Below are positions 40,708-51,209 of a stretch of DNA of 64,000 nt, one piece after another. The stretch is from Molanna angustata (lineage: Eukaryota > Arthropoda > Insecta > Trichoptera > Molannidae). The stretch is taken from contig OY754984.1 in assembly GCA_963576475.1 (NCBI GenBank), forward strand, positions 17,516,715 to 17,580,714, given 5' to 3'. Numbering within the stretch: the stretch's first letter is position 1; the number at the start of each line of letters is the position of its first letter. The position numbers and the translations under genes are program-made. The notes beneath the pieces are model-generated. The model did not search any database and had not been told where the DNA came from. It saw only the letters and a list, made by a program, of their open reading frames with translations.

Positions 40708-41519
40708 TCCAACTGGCAATATTTTCAAGATAAATTAATTCTCTTAACAGATCTACAATGTTTCAATTCAAGATCCGTAATATTTGTATGGCCAAGTCTA
40801 TATTTTTCATGATTTTTTTCAACTTTGAAGTAAAAAAACACCAACTTAAAGGCTTTGCAGCATATAATATATTATGTATATGGATTAACTCTGTGTGTGT
40901 GTGTGTTAGTCCCCCCCCCGAACAACTTTTGATCCGCTTAATTCATATAGCCCAAAATTTCATTATATTTTTCTAAGAAATTAAACCTTTTTTAGGAAGT
41001 TAAGATTGAATTTAGTGACGACATCGTTTCATGCAAATTTGTTGGTAGAATACACAATATCTACGAAGACTGGGGGACTATAGTTTGATACTTTATAGAT
41101 GCAAAACATCAAGCTATTTACCTATTAGGGCTATTAGGGGAATGAAAAAGGATTGAACTCCACACTATCCTATCCTGACATACATGTTTTGTATAGGAAA
41201 ACAAAATATTCCATCCTGTCCTCTGTCAGCCTCTTCATCTCCACGTAGCTATTACAGCACATGTCATCGATCACCTGGTCCATGTAGATGTTTCTTGGTG
41301 ACCTCTATGGTCGCAACCCTCCGTCATTCCCTCCGCGATGGTTATGAGCAGACCCGGGTACCTCATGTTATGGCCTATCCAGTTGGATCGTACTTATAGT
41401 TTGGTACTTCCATTTAGTTTTATTTATAACATATATTAATTTTTACGTATTCTTACACTGTACAGTGTACACATACTATCGCCATCGACAGTTGGATCTC
41501 ATGTGTTACGTGCAACTTG
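40708..41519 (+). mobile_element. HINE-1 copy with both ends and the long interior
   Basis: The left end is TCCAACTGGCAATATTTTCA. The interior CAACTTTGAAGT-AAAAAAACACC, then GATACTTTATAG, is shared with 12060-13010. The right end is ATCGCCATCGACAGTTGGAT, then TCATGTGTTACGTGCAACTTG. A LINE scrap occupies 41200-41395. Left TCCAACTG and right CAGTTGGA are inverted. Confidence 0.7.
41200..41395 (-). mobile_element. LINE C-terminal scrap inside HINE-1
   Basis: The minus-strand frame SPRNIYMDQVIDDMCCNSYV, then EMKRLTEDRMEYF, resembles the G-R-P-x4-Y-x-DQV-x2-D...Y-x-EMKRL-x-DR-x2-W LINE ending. HINE-1 text resumes at CTTATAGTTTGGTACTT. Confidence 0.5.
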
Positions 41520-41524
41520 TATAA

Positions 41525-42260
41525 AAAATAAGTAAAGTCTTATTTTAAATTTTAAGTTAGATACATGATATTTGTAATGGTAAATCATGAAATAAATAAC
41601 TATAGTTTAAAATTACCAAGAATGAAAAAATAAATTGTTTGATTTGATTCACATTTTCGATTCTTGATTTTCCCGGTAAGCAAATTTTGACAAAACGTTC
41701 GTGTCAAGTTTCCGAATTATACCGTTTTCTGTCTCGGTATTATTCTGTATCGTTTCCGAATAACAAAAACAAAAATAAACCGGTTATATGTATATTCCAA
41801 TACCGGAATTGCGTGTCTCGTTCGAATTTCTAACCTTACTTTCTTTCCCTTTATTGCAATGATAAAAGATGAATACTTAAGAAATATTTTATTTAAGACC
41901 CATTCTCTAAACTAAATAACTGTTTTGTTCCCGGTAACATTAAACCTGTCTTCCTTTATTTAAATAATCACAAAAGGGTTTAGAATATCTAATTTATTTA
42001 TTGAAGACACCAAGTAATATACACACACGCAAGTCACAACAGGATACAAGACATAAGGGCTCCAATGCTCGATGACAAGCATCTGTCACATAGTTAACAT
42101 ATTATATTAAATATTTTTGTGTGAAAAATCATCTTTCAAAACGTGCTCAAGTACTCAAATAATGAAGAATAAGTACATCTACATACAATTTGTAAGTTTG
42201 TCTTTTTACGTTGATTCACTATGAATTTTACTCTTTAAATTGGTTGAAAATTAACTGTTA
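41525..42260. other. No recognised feature
   Basis: Unique AT-rich DNA. Confidence 0.4.
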
Positions 42261-42264
42261 ACTA

Positions 42265-42545
42265 GGTTTTGTTCTTCTTCTTCTTCTTTTTATAGGTTGA
42301 CACCTGTTTTTTTTTTCAGGAACTTTGCCCGTCCCTCAAGGCCTCTTGTGACGCCGAGCTCCAGCTACCTCTCCATCTATTGGGTGGTCTACCTCGTGGT
42401 CGATTGCAAAAGTTTATTTGTTGGGAGATAATTTTGGGCAATCTGTTGTCTCCCATTCTCGCCACGTGGTCCCGCCAGAATCTTCGGCTCCTGCACCATC
42501 TGACAATATCCCTAACGTCACAGATCAGAAGGTTTTGTTATAGGG
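42265..42545 (-). mobile_element. LINE-G C-terminal fragment with (GAA)n tail
   Basis: The minus-strand frame reads VRDIVRWCRSRRFWRDHVAR, MGDNRLPKII and RPRGRPPNRWRGSWSSASQ, parallel to 17245-17460. The 3' tail is (TTC)n on the plus strand at 42272-42287. Directly after it (42595-42650, plus) is a FMNFNDHVDALMNK relic. Confidence 0.65.
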
Positions 42546-42549
42546 AATA

Positions 42550-43185
42550 AATTAAATAATTTGATAGAGAAATTGTTTAGAAAACAGATTTATGAACTTT
42601 AATGATCATGTAGATGCGCTCATGAATAAAATAATGTACATATCTTCGACAGTTATAGAAAATTATCGAACTCCAGTTAATCGCCGTTTGGGATAAGCAA
42701 TCAAGTATGTACTTTCAGTCACAAGCGACTGGAGACAAGCGGATCAAGGGACGAATGTCGGAAATACGCGTGGGCATAAATGTTAACTGAATAAATAGTA
42801 TGAATAGTAGGTTTACTACAAGTATGTACGTAAATAACATGTTAAGAAATATAATTTGTTTGAATAAACAATAAACTTTATCCTAACCTCAAATTGCGAA
42901 GGTGTTGATAACATTTTTCCTGCGACCAATTTTCATTCAACTTTTAAAGCATCTCGAAAATTTTTTTTAATGGTAATCATGTAAGTGATATTTTATTTGA
43001 AACCCTTTGTCACTTTGAATTGTATATCTAATTTTGAACTGAGTGATTTTTACAATATATTTGGTGATAGATTTTTAGAGAATCAATCTTTTAAAAAAGC
43101 GCAAACAGTCTTATCCTCCTGATTATTTATTTATTTTAACACTTTTTGATTAGTGGTAATTTCTAACAAAAAATCAATAAAAATT
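42550..43185. other. Repeat 42863-42970 plus unrecognised DNA
   Basis: 42863-42970 (TTATCCTAACCTCAAATTGC, GTTGATAACATTTTTCCTGC) pairs with 23238-23350. The remainder shows nothing beyond the small LINE relic noted at 42595. Confidence 0.4.
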
Positions 43186-43313
43186 TACATGGCAGAATTC
43201 ACACGGAAGCAGAAAAAATGCAGTTGAAATGGGATCGCTAAGAAATATTTGTAATAGAACGACAGGGTACGAAATGAGGACACAAGGAAAGAATGTAAGA
43301 TGAAGAAAGATGT

Positions 43314-44264
43314 ATACATACATACATACATACCATCACGCCGTATCCCTACTTGGGGTAGGCAGAGAGGACCGAACGCCAGACACCTCTATCTTGACAT
43401 ACATGTTTTGCCTCATTTACATCCATGCATCGCGTCATACATGCTCTCCTATTATTCTGACTTCGTATATTACCATCTTTCAAAATCTCATTTATATGAT
43501 CATGCCAACTCTTTCTCGGGCGGCCACGACCTCTCATTCCACTCTTTTCAGCCTTATATACTTTCTTTGTCAGGCGCTCATCGTTCATTCTCTCCACATG
43601 TCCGAACCATCGTAGTTTATTTACTTTCATTCTACTCACAATATCTCTTTCAATCTTGCATTCTCATCTGATGTCCACATTCCTTATCCTATCATAGATC
43701 GTTCTACCACACATTCGTCTTAGGGACCTCATTTCCACAGCGTTAATTTTACTTTCATGCGTCTTCTGCCTTGTCCATGTCTCACTTGCATACATTAATG
43801 TTGGTACGACTATTGCCTTGTGCACAGCGAGCTTTGCTGGCCTTGAGATAATCGGGTCGGCCATTATTGTTCTTAATGCACCGTTCACCCTATTTGCTGC
43901 CGTTACCCTTCTTTCTATATCCTTTTCCAGTCTTCCATCACGCTGAAACATACTTCCTAGATACAAATATTCATCCACTTGTTCTAGTAATTCATTATTC
44001 ACTCGTATTTCGCATTCTGTTCTTCATTCGCTTTTTTCAATTACCATTACTTTAGACTTAGCTCCATTCATTCTCAGTCCATTTTGGATGCATCGCTCGA
44101 ATACCATTTTTACCAAGCGCTCTAGATCTTTCACACTTTCTGCCATTAATACTTTGTCATCAGCATACATTGGACCCTTCCAGCTTCAAACCGATGTTTA
44201 CATTCTTCAGTTCTTTTACACAGTAGTCAATGTACAAATTGTAATGTACAATGTACAATGTACA
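43314..44264 (-). mobile_element. LINE-T insertion, antisense, 12-bp target duplication
   Basis: Flanked by the perfect direct repeat GAAGAAAGATGT. The 3' tail is (GTAT)n, seen on the plus strand as ATACATACATACATACATAC. It contains the end of the reverse transcriptase with YADD (44157-44168) and the whole C-terminal region. It is 5'-truncated at 44264. Confidence 0.85.
43349..44190 (-). pseudogene. LINE-T ORF2: YADD box through C-terminus
   Basis: A single minus-strand frame of about 280 codons, broken only by two TGA codons (44024-44026, 43664-43666). In order: YADDKVLMAESVKDLERLVK; VDEYLYLGSMFQRDGRLEKD; RRVTAANRVNGALRTIMADP; VVPTLMYASETWTRQKTHES; LRRMCGRTIYDRIRNVDIR; VNKLRWFGHVERMNDERLTK; GMRGRGRPRKSWHDHINEIL; VLSAYPK-stop. 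YADD is the catalytic pair of the reverse transcriptase; the rest is the connection and C-terminal region. A frameshift lies just before YADD. Clade not assigned. Confidence 0.8.
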
Positions 44265-44414
44265 GAAGAAAGATGTGATCAATAAAATTCTAGTTAAAAC
44301 ATAGAGATGGTTTGGCCACTTGGAAAGAATGAACGATGGATGACTGACGAAGAAAATATACAAAGCTGACTGGAACGGAATAAGAGGTCGGTCAAAATAT
44401 TGGTAATATTTGCT

Positions 44415-44970
44415 AAAAATCTTTAGTAATACCCTCATACCCAATGTAGAGCTTTGTTTGGTTACAAAAGATTGCCATACGGCAAAACACGAAGATTCAT
44501 TCCACGAAGGTAAAATAATAAATGTCCATCTGTTAGTCAAGTTATCCCCGATGTCACATAGCCCGTCAAAAGATGGAGAATTCATAAAAATATTGTGGAG
44601 AAAATACGTTTTTTTAATGTAATGTTTCCGTTTGGTGATGACAGGCGGAATTGGTTCGCTGTCCGCCATTTATTTTTAACCTTTTTGAAAGACACCGAAC
44701 ATAAATAGTTGGTGAAGAAACTTGCGAGACGCACGTTCACAATCCAACACAATGACAGCCGCGATGGATATTATTTCACGTCGGTCACAGCAGGATGAAG
44801 AGTTATTACTCAGTTATTACTCCCCGCTGTCAAATGGAAATGTTACAAAATTACAAAATATTTGCATAAATTTCTATACAGATATAAGGAATCATCATAT
44901 AAAAAAAATAAAATATATGAGTTTCTTTGTAATCTTTTTTTATGTATGACGAAATATAACATTTTGTTTT
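44415..44970. other. No firm feature; small ORF at 44722-44949
   Basis: A 75-codon plus-strand frame contains MTAAMDIISRRSQQDEELLL, whose first half has higher GC than surroundings, but no family is recognised. It might be an exon; there is no other support. Confidence 0.2.
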
Positions 44971-44976
44971 ACAAGG

Positions 44977-45095
44977 GGGGGTATATAACATCTTAAGGTA
45001 TTATAGAACTCCATAAGACAATAATTATATCCATGATATGGGTAAACATGGATGGTTTTTATTTCGCCGGTTGACCAGACTTTCCCCTTGACAGC
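44977..45095. mobile_element. CAGGGG MITE, shortened copy
   Basis: The right half is complete (TCCATGATATGGGTAAACAT, TTTCGCCGGTTGACCAGACT, TTCCCCTTG). The left terminus is truncated to ACAAGGGGGGGTATATAACA, skipping the GGTC/GGCGAAATC block. Confidence 0.65.
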
Positions 45096-45349
45096 GTAAC
45101 TAAATTATATTTAAACGACTTTAAATTAATATCATATAATTTAGTCTTTATAGCCATTAAAAAAAAATTAGTGTAGATAGGTATGAACGCAGAGAGAATT
45201 TCTCGCTGATATTTAAAGACTCTCAGCGTGGAAACTATTGAAAAATACAATGAAGGCAGAGAAAAATGTACCCAAAGAGAACTTGCAGTCTCATACCCCA
45301 CTCAATTGAGAAGTTTAGAGGACTTTATATTCCTGCTCGTCGGAAAACA

Positions 45350-45890
45350 CAAGGACTACCATACTTATACCATATCATTACGCCATTTCCCTATTTGGGG
45401 TAGGGAGAGCGAACCGAACGCCAGACTCCTCTCCTTGACATACATTTCTTGATTCATTCACATCGATGTATCGTCTCATACACGCTCTTATATTATTCTT
45501 ACTCCTAACGTTTCTTTCAAAATTCCATTTATGTGATCGTGCCAACTTTCCCTTGGCCGACCTCTACTTTTCGTTATTTTTTAATTAGCCTGTTATACTT
45601 TTTCTATCTGACAGTCATCACTCATTCTTTCAATGTTGCCAAACCAGCATAGGATATTATTTTTCATCTAACATAAGATATCTCTTTCAATCATACATTA
45701 TTATATCATACATCGTTTTACCACATATTCGTCTTAGTGTGCTTATTTTAATAGCGTACGTCCTCTGCCATGTCCATGTCTCACTAGCATTCAATAGAGT
45801 ACAAAGACACCGTTGTATACCGCGAGCTTTGCTTGCCTCGAAATAATTTATTTTTTGATTTACAGAACCAACAGTTTTCAATACAAATTT
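45350..45890 (-). mobile_element. LINE-T degenerate C-terminal copy
   Basis: The complement parallels 43325-43840: tail AAATGGCGTAATGATATGG, SxRSPYP-like end, GRPRE(S)WHDHINGI, and at the far end LNASETWTWQRTYAIK then LRRICGKTMYDII. Multiple stops and shifts. Confidence 0.65.
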
Positions 45891-45978
45891 ACAGTAGCTA
45901 TATTATATGAATCAAGTTATAAACCTTTTAAAGGTTCTTTTAAATATTTTATTATGAAATACAGTTGTACATTTATTG

Positions 45979-46060
45979 TGTGGTAACTTGTTATTGGGTG
46001 CGTGATAAATTAATATTTGACATAGTACCTGTTAGTTGCCCAAGAAGTAATATAAACTAT
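45979..46060 (+). mobile_element. SINE-1 3' half
   Basis: GTGGTAACTTGTTATTGGGT, then GACATAGTACCTGTTAGTTG and CCCAAGAAGTAATATAAACT; head missing. Confidence 0.7.
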
Positions 46061-46064
46061 AAAA

Positions 46065-46700
46065 TAATCCAATCCGAATTTACAGCTTCGATCAAACTCG
46101 GCTGCCAGCTGCGATCCAACGCGGCTGTACAGCAATAAGTGATTGTGCATGCGGGGTTTACAGAACCCAACTTTGCCGGAAATAAGAAAAACGTGACCGC
46201 AATACGTAAAAATCGTAAAGAAAAGTTAAATTGTTATTTCACTGTACAACAACAACTACCTTTACCAAACAACACATCTGTTATCTGTTCTGTAAGGAAT
46301 CGAAAGAAGATAAATAGGCAGAAGTTGAAAAAAATAAAGTTTTCATAATATAAACGCCAAATTTATATACTACCCCTTGTGATTAAGTGTTTCTATTATA
46401 TTACGTACGATAAAATAATAACCTACAAAATAAAATAATAATCACTGTAATAACCTACAGTCTTACTTATTAGATTTTGCTAATAGTGTAGCGAGGATTG
46501 AAGAGACAGCCCATCTGACTCAATTATATTATGTCCCCACCAATGACTAGCCCAACCAATTTTTACTCGCGACTCTGTCTGTAATCAGAACACGCATTAT
46601 TATTTCACCAACTTAAAGTGGTGACCCCGACATGTTGCGCGCAGCTTACTAAACGCGCAACTAAATAAGCACGACTAAAATAGTAAAGATCGGTATAAAT
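46065..46700. other. Possible LTR-retroelement leader remnant near 46600
   Basis: TTAAAGTGGTGACCCCGACA at 46612-46631 resembles the TGGTGACCCCGAC primer-site region just after the 5' LTR of some insect Gypsy-type elements. I could not define an LTR pair or gag frame. The higher-GC text at 46090-46200 is unassigned. Confidence 0.25.
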
Positions 46701-46709
46701 AAAATCTTA

Positions 46710-47093
46710 AGGCCTCTGCATACGGGACGGGGCGACGACGTGGACGGGACGGGGGCGGGACGTGGTGTTATGAAACCATGTATGCATACGCACCGTGACA
46801 GCGACGTGGACGTGACGTGGTAGTGTTATGAACAAGAAAGATTCTGCTTTCTGGAGCAACTGTAATTGCCATGCATACGCAACGAGGCGTGGACGGAGCG
46901 TGGCGGGACGGGGCGGGGACGTGCAAAACATAGTCGGCGACGATGTTTTTTCCCGCTCCATCCACGCCACGTCCTCGCCCCGTCGTGCACCCGTGGCGTA
47001 TGCACGTTTGTATACATTTTATATGAAACGATGTTTAAAAAAAACACGTCCCGTCCCGTCCACGTCGTCGCCCCGTCCCGTATGCAGCGGCCT
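46710..47093. mobile_element. GC-rich palindromic MITE
   Basis: Terminal inverted repeats of about 45 bp: AGGCCTCTGCATACGGGACG then GGGCGACGACGTGGACGGGA at the left; the right end complemented gives AGGCCGCTGCATACGGGACG, continuing identically. Inside, GCATACG-led subunits repeat in direct orientation on the left and inverted on the right. The element is strikingly CpG-rich against AT-rich flanks. Overlapping open frames here are consequences of that composition. No clear target duplication: flanks are AATCTTA and ATACTTA. Confidence 0.75.
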
Positions 47094-47099
47094 ATACTT

Positions 47100-47430
47100 A
47101 TAAAGGTATACTAAGAAATGATTGAATTGTTTACGAACACCCTCATATATTTTTTTCATATGGCTGCATGGGCTTCACAGATGTCAAAAAATAGATAAAT
47201 TCATGTAATCTTTGGATAACTAACATCAAAAAATTAAAACAAACACCGCGTGGTGCCGTGTCAAGTCAATTTAAACACGATTGTTATGAAGAATAACAAG
47301 GGAAAACGCAATGAGTATCAATTTTTTCTGTCAATCTCAAATATGCGTCGGATCAAATATGCGAAAGATCCGCCGTTTTGCAATATTTGGTATGACGCGT
47401 AAGACAAACGTTAATCGACCTGTCCGATTG
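47100..47430. other. No recognised feature
   Basis: Unique DNA between two palindromic regions. Confidence 0.4.
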
Positions 47431-47435
47431 ATTAT

Positions 47436-47760
47436 ATCGACGCGTTTCGTGCAAGGCACATCGTCAGAATAAAGACACATAGTCAGAATCATTATTTATA
47501 TTGCATCGTATCTACCTGCTAAAAGCCCGAAGGCCAATAGAACTAGATAAATAAAAATAATTAGGTACCTACGTAGATATATTACAAATAAAATAAAATA
47601 CTTGTTATTAGTTCTTTTGAAATTTATTTGATTATCGACGCAATTTGTGCAAGGCACATCGTCAGAATAAAGACACATAGTCAGAATCATTATTCTGACG
47701 ATGTGCCTTGCACGAAACGCGTCGATAATCAAACAAATTTCAATAGAACTAATACCAAGT
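47436..47760. repeat. Direct plus inverted repeat with CGACGCGTTTCG core
   Basis: GTGCAAGGCACATCGTCAGA, then ATAAAGACACATAGTCAGAA, occurs directly at 47450-47497 and 47647-47694. The second is immediately followed by its complement (47690-47757), making a hairpin with about 65-bp arms around a short centre, from TTATTAGTTCTTTTGAAATT to AATAGAACTAATACCAAGTA. Confidence 0.75.
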
Positions 47761-47829
47761 ATTTTTTTATATTTCTAATATCGTCGAAGGACCGTAAATA
47801 ATTGTATTACGGTCATCGAAGATTATATA

Positions 47830-47950
47830 TTTTTTTTAAATGGCTCACCCGTAAATAGTGTTTTCAGCCACATAAGTTTTCTGCATAAATTGTCTTAATA
47901 AAAAACTTTAGTTTAATTAATGTAAATCAATGATCATTGACCAATCATTC
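47830..47950. repeat. Dispersed repeat shared with 2405-2530
   Basis: TGGCTCACCCGTAAATAGTG, TTTTCAGCCACATAAGTTTT, AAATTGTCTTAATA. Confidence 0.4.
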
Positions 47951-47954
47951 ATTT

Positions 47955-48600
47955 TCCGCACTTGAGCATTTTTACCATTTTCCAGTACCTATTGATTATG
48001 AGCGGAATGGTGATGAAATTAACTGTGTCTTCATTTTCATTATACCACGTTGAACCTTGGTTGTAAATTAAATATTCCTATCACGAATATTCCACTAGGC
48101 TGAAATCCCTCTAACCTATCCAATGTGAGGTACGTTAGTTTGGTGAGGTTAGATTTTATTAGATTAGGTTTGCTTGTTTGTATTGTTAGAGTTTTACGAG
48201 AGTAGATACCTCTCTCATAACATTCTTGATCTATACGAGTATATATTGCTAATTTATATTATTGATATCTCTTTCAATTATTGTGTACTGGGTTTTATTA
48301 TCTTCTTATTTAGGTTGAGAAATATCATACTAACAAGTTACAAGAAAGATATTGAACTTTTTTATTACAATTTATTACGAATGAGTAATTAATTCTACCG
48401 ATTTCAACTCATTCGCGCTACTAAGTTGAATTTTATACTATGTACCACAACGTTGATTCTGAAAATGTTGTATTTTCCAGTATATCGTTCACATGTTTAA
48501 GCAACCCTTTTCTTGAACAAACTCGGCCTCTAGATATATTTTTGTCCATTTTGCATACACATATTCTTCATTATAGTTTCTTCAATCATTTTTTTGCTAT
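47955..48600. other. No firm feature
   Basis: 48125-48178 has a few TTAG/AGGTTAG-like words (GGTGAGGTTAGATTTTATTA) that may be a worn telomere-type stretch. Otherwise not recognised. Confidence 0.35.
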
Positions 48601-48602
48601 TC

Positions 48603-49070
48603 TTAGCGCCAAAAATTTCCGAATACAACTCGGGCTAAGAAAAATAAGTGGACTGTGTAATGTAATGATGATATAAATAAGTGCGCTTTTTATCACGTCT
48701 AGTTTTTCACGGAGATATGGCAGATAACGGGAAGAAGAAATGGATCAAGAAAGGAGATCACCTACCAGTGCGGATGCAATTTTCATCTCGATCGCTCACC
48801 CAGTCCGTCTAAAGATGCGATGTTTTATGCCCAAGCACAGTACTACAAATATATTATTATATGATATAACATATAATGTTTCCTGTTACAATGATTCACG
48901 GCAGTATTAAGCACTCAGCGCTACATGACTTAGTCCGAATGACATGCGTTCGAGGTCGACGGCAAGCAAGTACTGGTTTGTTAGTCGTAGAAAGGGAAAA
49001 TTGCAGTTGCATGGACGGGGAGGGGGCAAAAACAAGATAAATTGTTTTGTTTTCACGTTTAATACCGAAC
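48603..49070 (+). repeat. Dispersed repeat R, copy 2
   Basis: Partner of 10570-10990; see that entry. It carries extra AT-rich DNA at 48850-48930. Confidence 0.5.
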
Positions 49071-49074
49071 AATC

Positions 49075-49945
49075 ATGATGTAGGTATCAACTTTCATTCC
49101 ATCTATTAATTTTTTTTTTATTTTACAATATTTCTTAATATGCTATTTTTTACTATGTTATATATGGGGTTGATTAAGAGAAAACTACTATAAACTCCTT
49201 GTTATGTCAAACAATATCAAAATATTATTTTATACGATAGTTTAATTCAGTCCTAATATATTGTCAGACCACTCATACAATGTATCTCAAGTAATTTCGC
49301 TGTTTTCACGGTATGTGTAGTACAAATATGACACTGGACGCAATAAAATAAATATTATGGTCACTGTATATTTCATAGTTATGGCATTATAATCATACAG
49401 AATAACGTCCACACACGTGGGGTGACAACATTTAAGTTATAATCTGTCATCAAATCGACAACGTTAGTGTTGCTATAAGTATAAATGTTGAAACATGGAG
49501 AAGTTTCTGAGTGCCACTTTCAGAAATTTATTAATTTTCTGGTCGTAAAGCATCGCTTAAATATGTTGAAGAGTAAACATCATGTTACAGAATTAAAGCG
49601 TGTTTGGGTTATATGTACAACTCTAGATGAACTATTTGAATAGTTGTGAATGAAATATCAAAACTGGTCTGTAACTTTTCGATACCAATGTTTTGTAAGG
49701 AATTCTACAAGTTAGAAGCGCTTCAAATGAAAGATAAGAAAGCATTACAATCCTTTCGCTTGTCATGAAGGGGATAATCGAGTGTCGTAGAGGGGTCTGA
49801 AGAAGCAAGAAACATCGGGGAATAGACCGGTATGAGAACTGTTGAGGAGCTGTTGAGAACAGGGAAGCGTTCTTCATGGTGGTCGTCAAAGTTGAGGAAA
49901 CCTGACGTGACACGAGAAGAAGAAGAAGAAAAATTACAATGTTTC
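49075..49945. other. No recognised feature
   Basis: The minus-strand frame 49632-50024 has no motif. Nothing else was seen. Confidence 0.35.
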
Positions 49946-49949
49946 TTCT

Positions 49950-50135
49950 TTCCTTTTCCTTTCCTTTCAATTTCTTTTTCCTACGGCAAAAAAATATTAT
50001 GTTACTGTTTCTTTCACAATTCATGTTTTTTAACCAGTATTATTCATCAAACATTTTTGGCTTATTTGTTATATTAATGCCTGCTTGTCCTATATACTAA
50101 ATTGGCTGTATGTTTTTTTTCAATAAATAAAATAA
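49950..50135 (+). repeat. Dispersed repeat shared with 54665-54870
   Basis: Common text: CATCAAACATTTTTGGCTTA, CTGCTTGTCCTAT-TACTA, TTGGCTGTATGTTT, ending in AATAAATAAAATAAAA. The A-rich end suggests a retroposed 3' UTR. The partner sits inside a HINE-2 long copy. Confidence 0.55.
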
Positions 50136-50234
50136 AAAATAAAATAAAAATAAAACGATGTTATTTCAAAAATTCGTTTTCTTCGGCCAATAGAAAAAAA
50201 CATTAATTATTATTCTTTTGGACTTCTAAGTCCA

Positions 50235-50365
50235 GATAGGTTTTTTTTAATTGCATATACGTAAACATTGAATTTTTTTCTCTGTCGGGAGTCAAATGAT
50301 AATGGTTCTTCTATAATATCCCAACTTCGTCTCTATTGAGATGTTAAAAAGTTTTGTCAATAAAA
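50235..50365 (+). mobile_element. FB-1-related terminal fragment
   Basis: TTGCATATACGTAAACATTG, CTCTGTCGGGAGTCAAATGA, then CCAACTTCGTCTCTATTGAG and ATGTTAAAAAG: the outer ends of FB-1 joined with both long arms missing. Confidence 0.65.
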
Positions 50366-50369
50366 ATAT

Positions 50370-51025
50370 CAAGATAGATTGTTGAAAGAAAAAATTAAAT
50401 CAATTTTCTTATCACCTCAACTAAAGAGCGACTTCTTTTCAATGTAAAAATGAAATTTAATTAAAAATTATTTTGAAATAATGTAGTTTTCACCTATGTA
50501 TAAAGATGATACGCACTGGTAAACGCAACCACGCCTAGGTGCTAGACTTACCTTTTTCATACCTTTATTCAATAAGGTAAAATACAGATATTAAAAATTA
50601 ATTGTTTTTTGACGTTACAATCTCTTAGACTGTACCTTTTTAAAATTTATTTGTCACCCAATAAATTTACAAATTGTCAACTAAGCAAACAATCAGAATC
50701 CGTGTCCACTTCCATAACCGAAGATTTCACAAATTACACAATTTTCCTATTCAAACATAATTTCACTTTATTGTTTTTCAATTTTCCACTCACACAACTC
50801 TTTGTTTTTCATTATTAAAAGCTTCCGCTTCTATTACTTGGCAGAATATATTATTATACACATTTTCTCCTCCGATCTCCTTAGACTAATTTTGAAAAAA
50901 TTAAACGAAATTCGAGTAAATATTTAAACGACCCGATAGGCCATTAACGTTATTCCATTTTATGAAAATAGCGAATGACACTGTGCTCGAGGTAATTTGA
51001 TGGCTTTAAAATATCGATCTTTAGC
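50370..51025. other. No recognised feature
   Basis: AT-rich. Open frame 50609-50818 has no motif. Confidence 0.35.
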
Positions 51026-51029
51026 CAGA

Positions 51030-51200
51030 AAGTGTAAAGGGAGAATATTGTTTAAGAGCTCAACATTATCTGTGAAAACGAGTGAGATGTGGCCAAATTA
51101 ACTTCAAATATTCTCCTTAGCAAGCTGAATAATTTTATATAAAATAGTAGTAAAAACGTCTTCAGAATATAATATGTATCAGATTCATCTTTGGGATGAA
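51030..51200 (+). repeat. HINE-2-like block, unexpanded form
   Basis: GGGAGAATATTGTTTAAGAG, then AACATTATCTGTGAAAACGA, GTGAGATGTGGCCAAATTAA and CTTAGCAAGCTGAATAATTT, collinear with 51760-52160, where a 16-bp unit is amplified at the GTGAAAACGAGTGAG point. Confidence 0.65.
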
Positions 51201-51209
51201 AACATTTGA

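Larger units (their letters stand above)
43188..44410 (+). mobile_element. LINE-T relic interrupted by an antisense LINE-T
   Basis: Plus-strand text parallel to 7185-7410 runs from CATGGCAGAATTCACACGGA to GAAGAAAGATGT (43302-43313). It stops, and resumes at 44265 with the same GAAGAAAGATGT and then GGTTTGGCCACTTGGAAAGA. The 951 bp between are a minus-strand LINE-T. Frames are broken. Confidence 0.8.

Noticed and set aside
43300..43671. Open frames of 123 and 101 codons on the plus strand
   Set aside because: Antisense shadows of the LINE-T reading frame on the minus strand.
46590..46660. A Gypsy-type LTR retrotransposon primer-binding site
   Set aside because: Only the TGGTGACCCCGAC-like word was seen. 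No paired LTRs, gag or pol were found, so it is kept only as a note in a region entry.
46707..47114. Several overlapping open frames on both strands of arginine/proline-rich composition
   Set aside because: They arise from the GC-rich palindromic MITE. Frames on both strands reflect composition, not coding.
47690..47725. A second hammerhead-like core CTGACGA...GCACGAAAC
   Set aside because: An unpaired T separates the conserved box from the short GTGC/GCAC stem, and no stem III partner or cleavage triplet is seen. It is also part of a local triplication.
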